From: Nitrosovibrio sp. Nv4
GTDB lineage: Bacteria; Bdellovibrionota; UBA1018; CAIMNF01
DNA: 56,570 bases
Direction: 5' to 3'
Assembly (NCBI GenBank): GCA_943327105.2
Contig: CALPVV020000003.1
Span: 1 to 56,570 of the forward strand
Below, piece after piece: positions 9,576 to 18,294 of this stretch (positions are counted from its first letter, which is position 1; every line of letters begins with the position of its first letter). Made by a program: the position numbers and the translations under genes. Under the pieces are notes generated by a model, which worked only from the letters and a program-made list of their open reading frames with translations, made no database searches and was not told the origin of the DNA.

Positions 9576-10559
9576 TCAGTTTTTCAAAAACGCCCGCATG
9601 TGGTCCATTCCAAAAAATTGAATTGCCGCCAATTGGTTATGTGTTCGGCAAAAGTGGCGCAAGTTTTCGAGGCTGTGGTCACCGCCCAGAGCGAAGGGAA
9701 TGATGTGATCGAATTCAAGTTGGGTACGGCAATCGCAACGTCGAGCGGTAGCTGGGTCGATGTATTCGCACTGATCGCCTGATCGAATGCGAATTGCATA
9801 GCGAATGCCAGCAGGGATGTGGCGGGTTTTCGCTAAAGTGCTTTGCGATTCTTTTGTAGATCCGGTTGTTACTTCGCGCGCGCGAAGTGGCGCAGGGGCA
9901 TTCTTCACGTTAGTGGGTTTGACTCCAACTTTTTTCACTTCTGAGCGATTGACTGTTTCCTTCATTGCCGCTTGAATGAGCTCTCGGGTACTGGACCCAG
10001 GGTGCCCCTTCAGTTCGCGCATGCGTTGAAGAAGTTCCAGGAATTCTTGATCGACGTCGATCAGGATGCGCGTTGTTTCGGCGCTGAGTGGTTTGATCAT
10101 TTCCTTGCGGATGGGTTCACTCGATTCAGTTGCCAAAATTCGGTCCACCTCGCGAGAGGGTTTCGCCTTGATGGAGGAGAGTAAATTTAGCGCTTGTCCG
10201 ACACTGATGCGTTCTCTGCGGACGTGTGTTGCAAGTTTCGCTGCCGTGGTCAAGGTGACTGTGTTGTTTTCAAACTCATCACGCACTTCGGGTAATTGAA
10301 CCATGAGTCGCATGGCGCTCACTCGTTCGGATGTTTGGGATTCGGAATAACTCAACTCGTGATGCACATATTTCCACAAAGAGGAGTAGCCCATGATGGC
10401 GTACAGTCTGCGTCGATCGATTTCGGCGAGATGTTCAAGCAAGGCTAGAGTTGCGTTTTTTTCCTGAGTGGTTGCAGTGATGGTTTGCTCGTGAAGTTTC
10501 TGATTGTCCAAAAGGGAAAGTCGGATGGGTTTTGGATGTTTTGGAGAGGGAAACTGCAT
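9576..10559 (-). CDS. HNH endonuclease domain protein
   Basis: C-terminal RSGDQCEYIDPATARRCDCRTQLEFDHIIPFALGGDHSLENLRHFCRTHNQ; likely start MQFPSPKHPKPIRLSLLDNQ (10559) rather than the ORF-track start 10685. Confidence 0.85.
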   Translation of the reverse strand: MQFPSPKHPKPIRLSLLDNQKLHEQTITATTQEKNATLALLEHLAEIDRRRLYAIMGYSSLWKYVHHELSYSESQTSERVSAMRLMVQLPEVRDEFENNTVTLTTAAKLATHVRRERISVGQALNLLSSIKAKPSREVDRILATESSEPIRKEMIKPLSAETTRILIDVDQEFLELLQRMRELKGHPGSSTRELIQAAMKETVNRSEVKKVGVKPTNVKNAPAPLRAREVTTGSTKESQSTLAKTRHIPAGIRYAIRIRSGDQCEYIDPATARRCDCRTQLEFDHIIPFALGGDHSLENLRHFCRTHNQLAAIQFFGMDHMRAFLKN

Positions 10560-10690
10560 GTGGTTTTTGTAGCGAAAAAAGTGAAAAAAGTCGATAAAAT
10601 ACTGTAATTTCGTGATTTTTTGCTTTTTGAGAGTGTTTGAAAAATGCCATTTTAAAACCGAAAGATTGGTCTTTCGACGCACCAAGCATC

Positions 10691-10712
10691 AAAAAAGCCC
10701 CAGGGGTCTTTT
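10691..10712 (-). terminator. Predicted terminator for the 10716..12206 gene
   Basis: Minus strand AAAAGACCCCTGGGGCTTTTTT directly after the stop codon. Confidence 0.5.
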
Positions 10713-10715
10713 GAG

Positions 10716-12206
10716 CTACTTCTTCTTTGGATGATTAAACGACCGCTTGTAAGTCACTACAAACCAATCGGCCATGATTTCGCGAGTGATGTCTTCTTGC
10801 CGAATGGTTCGACCATCGAGTTCCAAAGGCTTTTGATCCATCAGATCGGTTTTTCTGCTTTTATTGTTGGAAAGCGGATAATACAACCGAATCGGTACGA
10901 TACTGACCGTAGTGTTTTTATCGCGGGCAATGTTCCAACGAAGACCTGCATCAGCCATTCCGAAGGTGCCCATATCGCGTTTTTCGGGCGTCTGGTTCCA
11001 CGGGTCAATGGTGATACCACCCAGTAATTCATATCGTTTTAAAAGAGGGTTATATTTTGCTTTGCCCATGCTAACCATCACTTCACCTTGAACGTATGGT
11101 TGAAGCGGGTTGAGCTTGAATGCATTTTTTGAAATCGGCACATTTGCAACAAAACCCGCATTAGCCCTTAAGGTGACTTCGCACTTTTTAAAATGACGAT
11201 TCAGTTCAGGACTGCTGACTTTTGCACCAAGAGTGAGATAGCGATGCATTCCATCAACGATTAGATTTTCAAAGGCATCGTTATCAAACGTATAGATGCC
11301 GATCGTATTGTGCCAATTGTTTTGAATCTTTGTTGCGGTCCCGTTTTGAGTGTCGTTCAGTGTTTTGGTTCCGATCATCAAGCCGTAATCAAGTTTGTTT
11401 GATGGAATCACTATTTCCATTTTCAGTTCGGTAACTGATAGTGATCGTTGTGCTGTTTCTACTTTTAGATCCGATAATTTTCCGTTGAAATCGATCGGCT
11501 CGCCGGTTTGATCGTCGATCAGTTTCAACTTTCCAGCTGGCGTAGTGAAGCCGTCTGCCGAACGCGAGTAGAGTCTGGTACCAACGCTGCTGTTGAGTTT
11601 GATTCCGTTTACGAAAACAATTTTCGAGCTCCCGTCGATCGAGTAGGTGTTGCCACTGTCATCGCCAAGCCCCATGACGGGGGTGCCATCGTAAGATTGA
11701 TCTGAATTGGTGATTGTTCGGTAAGTTTCAAGATAAAACCGCGGTGAAATCAAGAACCCTTGATGGTTGTCGTTGGTGGTGCCAGCACTGACTTCGATTG
11801 ATTCAATCTGTTTTTTGATCTTCAAGCTGACCTGTTGAATGCCGTATTTTTTTCGAAGTGGGTGATCGGGTGCAAGGGGAATGGTTTTTGGTTCTTGTTG
11901 TTTTTTTCTGTTGTGATTTTTTCCGGAATTCCCGCCGCCGTCGGTAGTGTCTGGTTCGCACTTGCAATCGGAAACGATTACTTCAACAGTTTGTGGTGCG
12001 GTGATTTTGAGCGGTGAAGGGTAGAGATCGCATTGATCCGTCTTACCCATTTTCTTAAGTTGCTCGATGGTGCTTTCAATTTCAGTTTTCTTTTCTTTAG
12101 TAAAGTTGTCCTCGTCAAAAGTCGTACCCTGCGAGCCCAATGGTTTTTGAGCCCAAGTTTCAGAGTAGATCAACATCGCCATGATGAGAATAAAGACAAA
12201 ATTCAC
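10716..12206 (-). CDS. Secreted / possible outer-membrane protein of unknown function
   Basis: 496 aa, signal peptide MNFVFILIMAMLIYSETWA; C-terminal half has alternating amphipathic strand-like segments. Confidence 0.75.
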   Translation of the reverse strand: MNFVFILIMAMLIYSETWAQKPLGSQGTTFDEDNFTKEKKTEIESTIEQLKKMGKTDQCDLYPSPLKITAPQTVEVIVSDCKCEPDTTDGGGNSGKNHNRKKQQEPKTIPLAPDHPLRKKYGIQQVSLKIKKQIESIEVSAGTTNDNHQGFLISPRFYLETYRTITNSDQSYDGTPVMGLGDDSGNTYSIDGSSKIVFVNGIKLNSSVGTRLYSRSADGFTTPAGKLKLIDDQTGEPIDFNGKLSDLKVETAQRSLSVTELKMEIVIPSNKLDYGLMIGTKTLNDTQNGTATKIQNNWHNTIGIYTFDNDAFENLIVDGMHRYLTLGAKVSSPELNRHFKKCEVTLRANAGFVANVPISKNAFKLNPLQPYVQGEVMVSMGKAKYNPLLKRYELLGGITIDPWNQTPEKRDMGTFGMADAGLRWNIARDKNTTVSIVPIRLYYPLSNNKSRKTDLMDQKPLELDGRTIRQEDITREIMADWFVVTYKRSFNHPKKK

Positions 12207-12305
12207 GCATTTACTTCTCGGGTTTTTTTACTTCTCACTGTAAAAATCCTCTCCGGCTGCTGTCATAACCTTGACGGCGCACCCGCGAGTCCTCATAATG
12301 AATGA

Positions 12306-13469
12306 ATGAACAAAGTGATCCTGATTGGTTGCGGAATGCAGGCCTATGGCGCTGCTTATGATCTCATTAAATTCGGTAATCCGAAGGAGTTGATCCTGGC
12401 CGATGCGTTTCCCGAATCGATCGCCAAGCTCAAAACCTTTTTAGAAAAACATGTGAATCCCCAAAAACTGACCTCTCTTACGCTCGATGCGGGCGACATC
12501 GATGCTACTGCCAAGGCGGCGATGGGTTGTGTTTTGATGTTGAATACGGCTCCATATAAATACGCACTTGATATCACCAAGGCTGCGATCAAGGCGAAAG
12601 TGCCGATGGTCGATCTCGGTGGCGATACTGATATGGTACTGGCTCAACTCAAACTTTCTGATGAAGCAAAAGCAGCCGGAATCACGATCATTCCTGATTG
12701 TGGAATGGGGCCCGGAATGACGAACATCACCGTCGGGCACGCGATGGAACTGCTCGACACTGCCGATGAAATCATCACCCGTGATGGCGGAATACCGACC
12801 AACGGCAAACCGCCGATGAATTATCACTTGGTGTTTTCGATCGAGACCCTGGTGAATGAGTACACTGGAATGACGACCCAGATGCGTGATGGTAAATTCA
12901 TCAACATCGCACCGATGGATGAAATCGAACAATGCGATTTGCCGGTAGTGGGGAAGGTTGAAGCAACGCACGGAATGGGAATGCTTTCGACGCTGCCTTG
13001 GACGTATCAGGGCCGTGTGAAGAATCTCGAGAACAAATTCGTACGCTACCCAGGCAATCTCACTCTTTGGAAATCGCTCAGGGACATGGGCTTTTTCTCG
13101 CGCGAAGAAATCAAAACTGAAAACGGTGTATTTCAGCCCCGTGCGATGACAAAAGCACTTTTGGGAAATTTCCTGATGCCGAAAGGCGGCGAAAAAGATC
13201 TTTCGTTCATTCAAACGATCAGCAAAGGTCACAAGGATGGAAAGCCCGTGACGATTGAACACTGGATTTGTGATTACTCAGACCCGGTCACTGGTCTGAC
13301 CTCGATGCAACGAACCACTGGGTTCACCGCATCGATGGTGGGGCAGATGATTGTAGCGGGTTCTATTCAAGAAAAAGGCGTACTTCCACCCGAGTTGGCA
13401 GTACCGAAAATGCCGTTTTTTGACATGATTCAAACGCGCGGCTTTGAGTTCAAGTTCACTCAGCGCTGA
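12306..13469 (+). CDS. Saccharopine dehydrogenase family protein
   Basis: 387 aa; N-terminal Rossmann motif VILIGCGMQAYGAAYDL; ...VPMVDLGGDTD...IIPDCGMGPGMTNI... typical of saccharopine dehydrogenase / lysine dehydrogenase-like proteins. Confidence 0.88.
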   Translation: MNKVILIGCGMQAYGAAYDLIKFGNPKELILADAFPESIAKLKTFLEKHVNPQKLTSLTLDAGDIDATAKAAMGCVLMLNTAPYKYALDITKAAIKAKVPMVDLGGDTDMVLAQLKLSDEAKAAGITIIPDCGMGPGMTNITVGHAMELLDTADEIITRDGGIPTNGKPPMNYHLVFSIETLVNEYTGMTTQMRDGKFINIAPMDEIEQCDLPVVGKVEATHGMGMLSTLPWTYQGRVKNLENKFVRYPGNLTLWKSLRDMGFFSREEIKTENGVFQPRAMTKALLGNFLMPKGGEKDLSFIQTISKGHKDGKPVTIEHWICDYSDPVTGLTSMQRTTGFTASMVGQMIVAGSIQEKGVLPPELAVPKMPFFDMIQTRGFEFKFTQR

Positions 13470-13748
13470 TTACTGATTATCAATACAGCCGGCCATGTGG
13501 CTGTCGCATGGGCCATTTCTGTGGACTGGTTTTTGGTAACGTTCGTGCGCCTTACTTATGTCTTTTACTGGCTTTCCGCTGACCTTGGCTGCACCTGCTG
13601 ATTTTATCGGAGGGCAGGATTCCGGGTGGAGCCTGCAATCCCGTTGACTGTTTATTCTAAACGCATTGCTTTCCCTGGAAAACGCCTGATTACTCCCACT
13701 AACCCCCATCAGTGCCACAACAATGAATACATGAATGAATTTGAACAT
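13470..13748 (-). CDS. Small secreted Cys-containing protein (two CX6C motifs)
   Basis: 92 aa, signal peptide MFKFIHVFIVVALMGVSGSNQAFS; mature part has CRLHPESC and CDSHMAGC. Confidence 0.6.
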   Translation of the reverse strand: MFKFIHVFIVVALMGVSGSNQAFSRESNAFRINSQRDCRLHPESCPPIKSAGAAKVSGKPVKDISKAHERYQKPVHRNGPCDSHMAGCIDNQ

Positions 13749-13868
13749 GAAAAGATCCCCCCTTGGGACACTTTAATTATACAATCACAATTTAAAAAAA
13801 CATACTAAAATAGTCAATTTTTTAAATTATTGTTATTTAATCAAAAACCCCCATGTTATTCTAAAAGG

Positions 13869-14837
13869 GTGAGGCTTGTTACCCGTTATTCCCGTATGCT
13901 TTTGGCGTTGATTCTGGTTGCCCCGCTCGGGCTTCAAGGCAATGCTTTTGCTGACAAAGACGACTGTGGAGATGTGTTGTCGAGTTTGTTTCATGCCGAC
14001 GGTAAGGCCTGGCACGAAACCAAAGATGGTCATCAGTTGTTCACCCATTTTATTCCCCCGAAGAAGGGCAAGAAATCGGTCTATGTGATGGTCAACGGTT
14101 TGGTTTATTCGAGTGATCGTTGGGATGGCTTGGTGAAAGAACTCACGAAAAAAGGCCACGGTGTTCTTCGTTACGATTTCCTCAATCAGGCAAAAACGCT
14201 AGGGAAGCAGGAAAAAGTTGTTTACCGCTCGCTCGCTGATCATAGTGATGACTTGAAAGGTGTCATTTCTCGTCACATCAAAGATGATTCTGAAGTTCAT
14301 CTTGTGGGGCTATCTTATGGCGCTTCGATCGCAACTGAGTTTGCAAAAACGCATCCGAAAGACCTGAAATCGCTAACCCTGATGTCACCACTGGTAGTGA
14401 GTATTGAAAAATACACACCATCAGGACAAATGGCTCGAAGTTCACTTGAAATGTATAAGTTTTGGGGCTCGCATGCTTATGAAGTCGCATATGAAAACAT
14501 GTATCGAGGCTTTATTCGAAACGCTTACCAGGTTTCCCGTTACCCAGACGTTTCTGTGAGCCGCTATCAAGATGCGCTTTTCGAGCTGGGCAAAGCCGCT
14601 AGAGATTTTGATTTGAAACAGGAAATCAAAGCGGTAAAAGACGTGCCGGTGAAACTGATTTTGGCTGGTGCCGAAGATGCTCCTGCAAAAGCCGATATAT
14701 TGAAAGTACGGGAAATTCTAGGTTCAAGGGGCGGGGAGGGGTTTACTGAGATTGATGGTGCTGCCCACGCAATTCCCGACGACTCACCTGTTGAAGGTGC
14801 CAAGGCGCTTGTGTCAGATGGCTATTTCGGGAAATGA
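13869..14837 (+). CDS. Alpha/beta hydrolase, secreted
   Basis: Nucleophile elbow GLSYGAS, C-terminal DGAAHAIP; signal peptide if started at GTG 13869 (MRLVTRYSRMLLALILVAPLGLQGNAFA). ORF track starts at TTG 13830; exact start uncertain. Confidence 0.8.
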   Translation: MRLVTRYSRMLLALILVAPLGLQGNAFADKDDCGDVLSSLFHADGKAWHETKDGHQLFTHFIPPKKGKKSVYVMVNGLVYSSDRWDGLVKELTKKGHGVLRYDFLNQAKTLGKQEKVVYRSLADHSDDLKGVISRHIKDDSEVHLVGLSYGASIATEFAKTHPKDLKSLTLMSPLVVSIEKYTPSGQMARSSLEMYKFWGSHAYEVAYENMYRGFIRNAYQVSRYPDVSVSRYQDALFELGKAARDFDLKQEIKAVKDVPVKLILAGAEDAPAKADILKVREILGSRGGEGFTEIDGAAHAIPDDSPVEGAKALVSDGYFGK

Positions 14838-14846
14838 ACCGGTAAA

Positions 14847-15527
14847 CTAACGTTTCCACCACGGCAGCAGCGTTTCATAAGATGCAATGACCTGGTAATC
14901 GATCCAATCCGAAATGAGTTTGTTTTCGTTATCGCGGGCTTCTATGTGATTGGGTTCGTAGTAAAACATCGGCATTTTACGAAAAACACATTCTTCGTTG
15001 CTTTGGTTCTTTTCATAGTCCTGATACGAAGTCGCGGTCATGCACTTCGGATGGCTAGGCATGAAGTAATTACTCCAGGTTTGGACATCAACCGGTTTAT
15101 CGAAGAAGTACGGGTCGAGAACCATTTCTTTTCCTTCAACGAGTACGAACGGAGCGACGTGAAACCACCAATCAAAACCGGTGGCGCGGCGGTATTTGTC
15201 GGTAAAAAATAAGAAGATTTTTTGTGAATTGATTTTTGCCATCTGCTTCATTTCAAGAGCCCAGAGGTGAGCGCGTTGATAACATTCGGCATGCGCTTTT
15301 CGATTGTACTTTAGCAGGGTCAAAAGCTTTTGCGCATCATCCAGTGATTTCAGATTGGTAGGCACATAGGCTGGATCAGAATAGCGAGCATCTGTAGGAA
15401 GTGTTTTGAACGTGAAAGAAGGCAGTGTCTTGTCGAAATACTGGTCCAAGATCGGGTTTTCAGCGTTTGCATAAGAAACCAAAGCTTGAAGGCACAATAA
15501 GAAAAGAGACGTTAGAGCGATCTTCAT
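14847..15527 (-). CDS. Secreted protein-glutaminase (glutamine deamidase)-like protein
   Basis: Signal peptide MKIALTSLFLLCLQALVSYANA; C-H-D pattern ECYQRAHLWAL ... WWFHVAPFVLVEGKEMVLDPYFFDKPVDVQTW. Confidence 0.72.
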   Translation of the reverse strand: MKIALTSLFLLCLQALVSYANAENPILDQYFDKTLPSFTFKTLPTDARYSDPAYVPTNLKSLDDAQKLLTLLKYNRKAHAECYQRAHLWALEMKQMAKINSQKIFLFFTDKYRRATGFDWWFHVAPFVLVEGKEMVLDPYFFDKPVDVQTWSNYFMPSHPKCMTATSYQDYEKNQSNEECVFRKMPMFYYEPNHIEARDNENKLISDWIDYQVIASYETLLPWWKR

Positions 15528-15588
15528 AGCGCGTTTTATACAATGAAGCCATGAGACGTAACAGTAAAAAATTCAATTAATTTACTTA

Positions 15589-16818
15589 CTAAAACCCTTT
15601 GTCTTCAAGTATTTCCCTGATCCGCATGCGATCACGGCGCGGGTCTCGGCAGAACCTCCAGCAAGACTCCATGATTGAACCAATAAGGTCATGGCGGATG
15701 TCCGAGGTTTCAGTCTTTAGACGTGTTCGAGCATCGTAAATGAGAGCATCGGCTTGCTCAGGGAATTCCTTTTTGATCAGCCAAAGAACCGAAAGTACGA
15801 AGTCTGAATTCGCAAAAAGATTGGATTCAAAAATCTGATTGTATGGGGACTTGTTTTTCGCGTCCTTTGGTTGGGATAGTGAGTATTTTCTGATTTTGCT
15901 GGCAATGTGCGGACTGCCACTGATTGAAGTTGCAAAGTAATCGGCCATTCCTTCCAGCATGGGAGTTGAAAGCGAAAGAGCCAAGTGGTCGCTGAGCGCC
16001 ACATGAGAAAACTCGTGATAGATGATCTCTGGAATCATTGCGGTATCAAGATAGTAATACTTTTCAAGGAATAATCGATTCGCGTGTTTGCTTCCTTCCA
16101 GAAGCAACTGTATTCCAAGGATGGTCGCAAACTGACGCATTACCAGTTCTTGATAAGGTGTTTGTAGGGATTGCGGATAGAACCAGTTCTGAAAGGTGAC
16201 TTGAATGAAGCGGTTTACATAGGTGCTTTGAATCGGCTTGGAAAGCATCGACAGGTATTTGGTCAGTGGGTTTCCTTCCGCATCGAGACCGCTGGCAGGA
16301 AGGTCTTTGCTTAGGATTTTCTTTACCGGCCTGAACCAGATTTCATTACCCCAGGCTGGAATCTCAACGCCTTCCATCGGTTCGCCCGCAGGAATCGAAA
16401 GTGCATTGTTGTGCTGAGGTTCGATTGATTCGTGCTGGAAGTGCCCCAATTCACTGAAGCGATTGGTGATTTCGAGTCTGACCGTGACTTTTGGCATTGC
16501 TTTCACGTATTCAGACTTCATTTCTTCAGCCCAGAATTTTCTAGCCAAATTCAAGTGATAGTAGGTTGTAGCCGCTTTTAGCTTCAGGGCTTCATCTTTT
16601 TCAGAGAGTGAAATGGCTTCATCGCTTTTGCCATTCACGATCTTGAAATATAGACCATCAAAAGAAGAGCTAGAAAGTAAGTTTTCAAGAACTTCCTGTT
16701 TGAACACCGGTTTAAAGTGCTTGTTGCGAACAAGAACTGTTTCAGTGATTTGCGCATTTGCAGTGTTAACGGCAAGAAAAAGAACGATCGATGTAAATAT
16801 GCTTTTAGAAGAAATCAT
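15589..16818 (-). CDS. Secreted zinc metallopeptidase-like protein (HExxH)
   Basis: PEIIYHEFSHVALSDH + downstream MLEGMADYFA (gluzincin-like). Likely start MISSKSIFTSIVLFLAVNTANAQ at 16818 (ORF track 16875). Confidence 0.75.
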   Translation of the reverse strand: MISSKSIFTSIVLFLAVNTANAQITETVLVRNKHFKPVFKQEVLENLLSSSSFDGLYFKIVNGKSDEAISLSEKDEALKLKAATTYYHLNLARKFWAEEMKSEYVKAMPKVTVRLEITNRFSELGHFQHESIEPQHNNALSIPAGEPMEGVEIPAWGNEIWFRPVKKILSKDLPASGLDAEGNPLTKYLSMLSKPIQSTYVNRFIQVTFQNWFYPQSLQTPYQELVMRQFATILGIQLLLEGSKHANRLFLEKYYYLDTAMIPEIIYHEFSHVALSDHLALSLSTPMLEGMADYFATSISGSPHIASKIRKYSLSQPKDAKNKSPYNQIFESNLFANSDFVLSVLWLIKKEFPEQADALIYDARTRLKTETSDIRHDLIGSIMESCWRFCRDPRRDRMRIREILEDKGF

Positions 16819-18202
16819 ATGCTTGATCCGCCTGAGAAGGTTTTTGTGATTTTCTGTAAATGATTCCTTCAACAAACACTAAGCCCATTGAAGAAATGAT
16901 GTTGTAAGGAGGGGGAAGGAAGATCGTCGCAGTTCCCGCAATTCTGGATGTGTAATTGACGATTTTTTTCCATTTAGGAACTTCAGGGTTCCAGAGATTG
17001 TCGATTTTGAGTACCGAATCGATGATCTTAGCGTTGATCAGGCCTGTTTCGAGCGATACTGCTACTAAATCTTCGTAGGTGATCGGATTACCTTGAAAGA
17101 ACGTCGATCGATTAAGATCGTCGATGTCTTTACGCAAAAGTTTTCTAGCCAGAAAATATTGTCCCATGGGTGATACTGGAACCACTTCTGGTCCAAATTT
17201 GGTGGTAAAAACAACTTCAGTTTTTTGGGCATCCATTCGGTTGAAGGTTTTTTTCATCAACTCTTCAATCATCAAAACCTGGGTCTTGTTGAAACGGAAG
17301 TAGATGCCCTGGCGATAGGTCATTTTTTTCGGTTTCTTCAATCGAATTCCCAATCCCTTTGGGGATGCTTTATACTTGGAGCTAAGTTCATTAGGAAGAA
17401 GATCATCTTCGCTTGGTGTTTTGCCTCGGGATTTGTTTTTAATGTCACTCAATAAATCAAGGTAAGTTCTCAAGTCGATCTTGAAATTTTGGACGCCTGC
17501 CGTGCGATAGAATTCAAGAAGTTCGAATTCTTGTTGAGTGATGATTTTCTTATCGAGAGCTGCAATATTCAAGAGTCTGATTTGATCTTTATCACCTGCA
17601 ATCGCATCCAGCTGTTGGGCTGTTTGTTGCCAGTAAGACAGGGTGCAGTTCGGTGAATTCAAAGTTGAATCTTTCATGGGCCCATAAACTATCGAGAGAT
17701 CAAAATCAGTGATCCCTTTTTCAGTCAGCAGTTCTTGCATTGCATTCAACTCTTTTTTGCTTGGAGTGGTAGGCTTGAATGCGTCCATCGATTCTGAAAG
17801 AGTTGCAGACTGATTGAGTATTTCAAACAAGATGTCGTCGATTTGATTTTCAGATCTCCAAACTACAATGAGGTCTGAAACGGTTTCGGAGTTTACTTCA
17901 ACGTTGGTGTTTAGTTTATCGAGATTTTTCTTGAGTGATTGAATGAGGTTGAGTTCGCAATGTTTTCCTGTTTTTTCAAGGTCAACAATGGCATCAGTCA
18001 GAAGCCGATAGGTTAGTGTTGAATATTCGCCCACTCTTCGTGTAGCAGTCCGTTTTTTCAGTCTGGAGTATGCATGGGTGACCAGTTCTTTATCGTTCTT
18101 GATTAACGAAACATCATAGTCTGCTTGAGCTGCAGTAAGGTTGCTTGTCAGTAACAGGATGACAACAGCAAGAGAACGTTTGGATTTCGATTTAAAAAAC
18201 AT
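16805..18202 (-). CDS. Secreted protein of unknown function
   Basis: 465 aa with signal peptide MFFKSKSKRSLAVVILLLTSNLTAAQA; overlaps start of downstream metallopeptidase gene. Confidence 0.75.
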   Translation of the reverse strand: MFFKSKSKRSLAVVILLLTSNLTAAQADYDVSLIKNDKELVTHAYSRLKKRTATRRVGEYSTLTYRLLTDAIVDLEKTGKHCELNLIQSLKKNLDKLNTNVEVNSETVSDLIVVWRSENQIDDILFEILNQSATLSESMDAFKPTTPSKKELNAMQELLTEKGITDFDLSIVYGPMKDSTLNSPNCTLSYWQQTAQQLDAIAGDKDQIRLLNIAALDKKIITQQEFELLEFYRTAGVQNFKIDLRTYLDLLSDIKNKSRGKTPSEDDLLPNELSSKYKASPKGLGIRLKKPKKMTYRQGIYFRFNKTQVLMIEELMKKTFNRMDAQKTEVVFTTKFGPEVVPVSPMGQYFLARKLLRKDIDDLNRSTFFQGNPITYEDLVAVSLETGLINAKIIDSVLKIDNLWNPEVPKWKKIVNYTSRIAGTATIFLPPPYNIISSMGLVFVEGIIYRKSQKPSQADQAYDFF

Positions 18203-18207
18203 TTTAC

Positions 18208-18246
18208 ACCCAACTGGTAATAACCAATTAATTTAAACAGTTGGGT
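18208..18246 (-). promoter_or_regulatory. Inverted repeat over the 5' leader/RBS of the 16805..18202 gene
   Basis: Perfect 9-bp arms ACCCAACTG (18208-18216) and CAGTTGGGT (18238-18246), ending about 5 bp before the ATG. Confidence 0.4.
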
Positions 18247-18294
18247 ATGTTTTACGCTATGCGTTATTAAAAGTAAACAATTTGTGTCTAATAT

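Noticed and set aside
12441-13262. 273-aa minus-strand ORF opposite the saccharopine-dehydrogenase-like gene
   Set aside because: Antisense to a convincing CDS; His/Arg-rich shadow composition.
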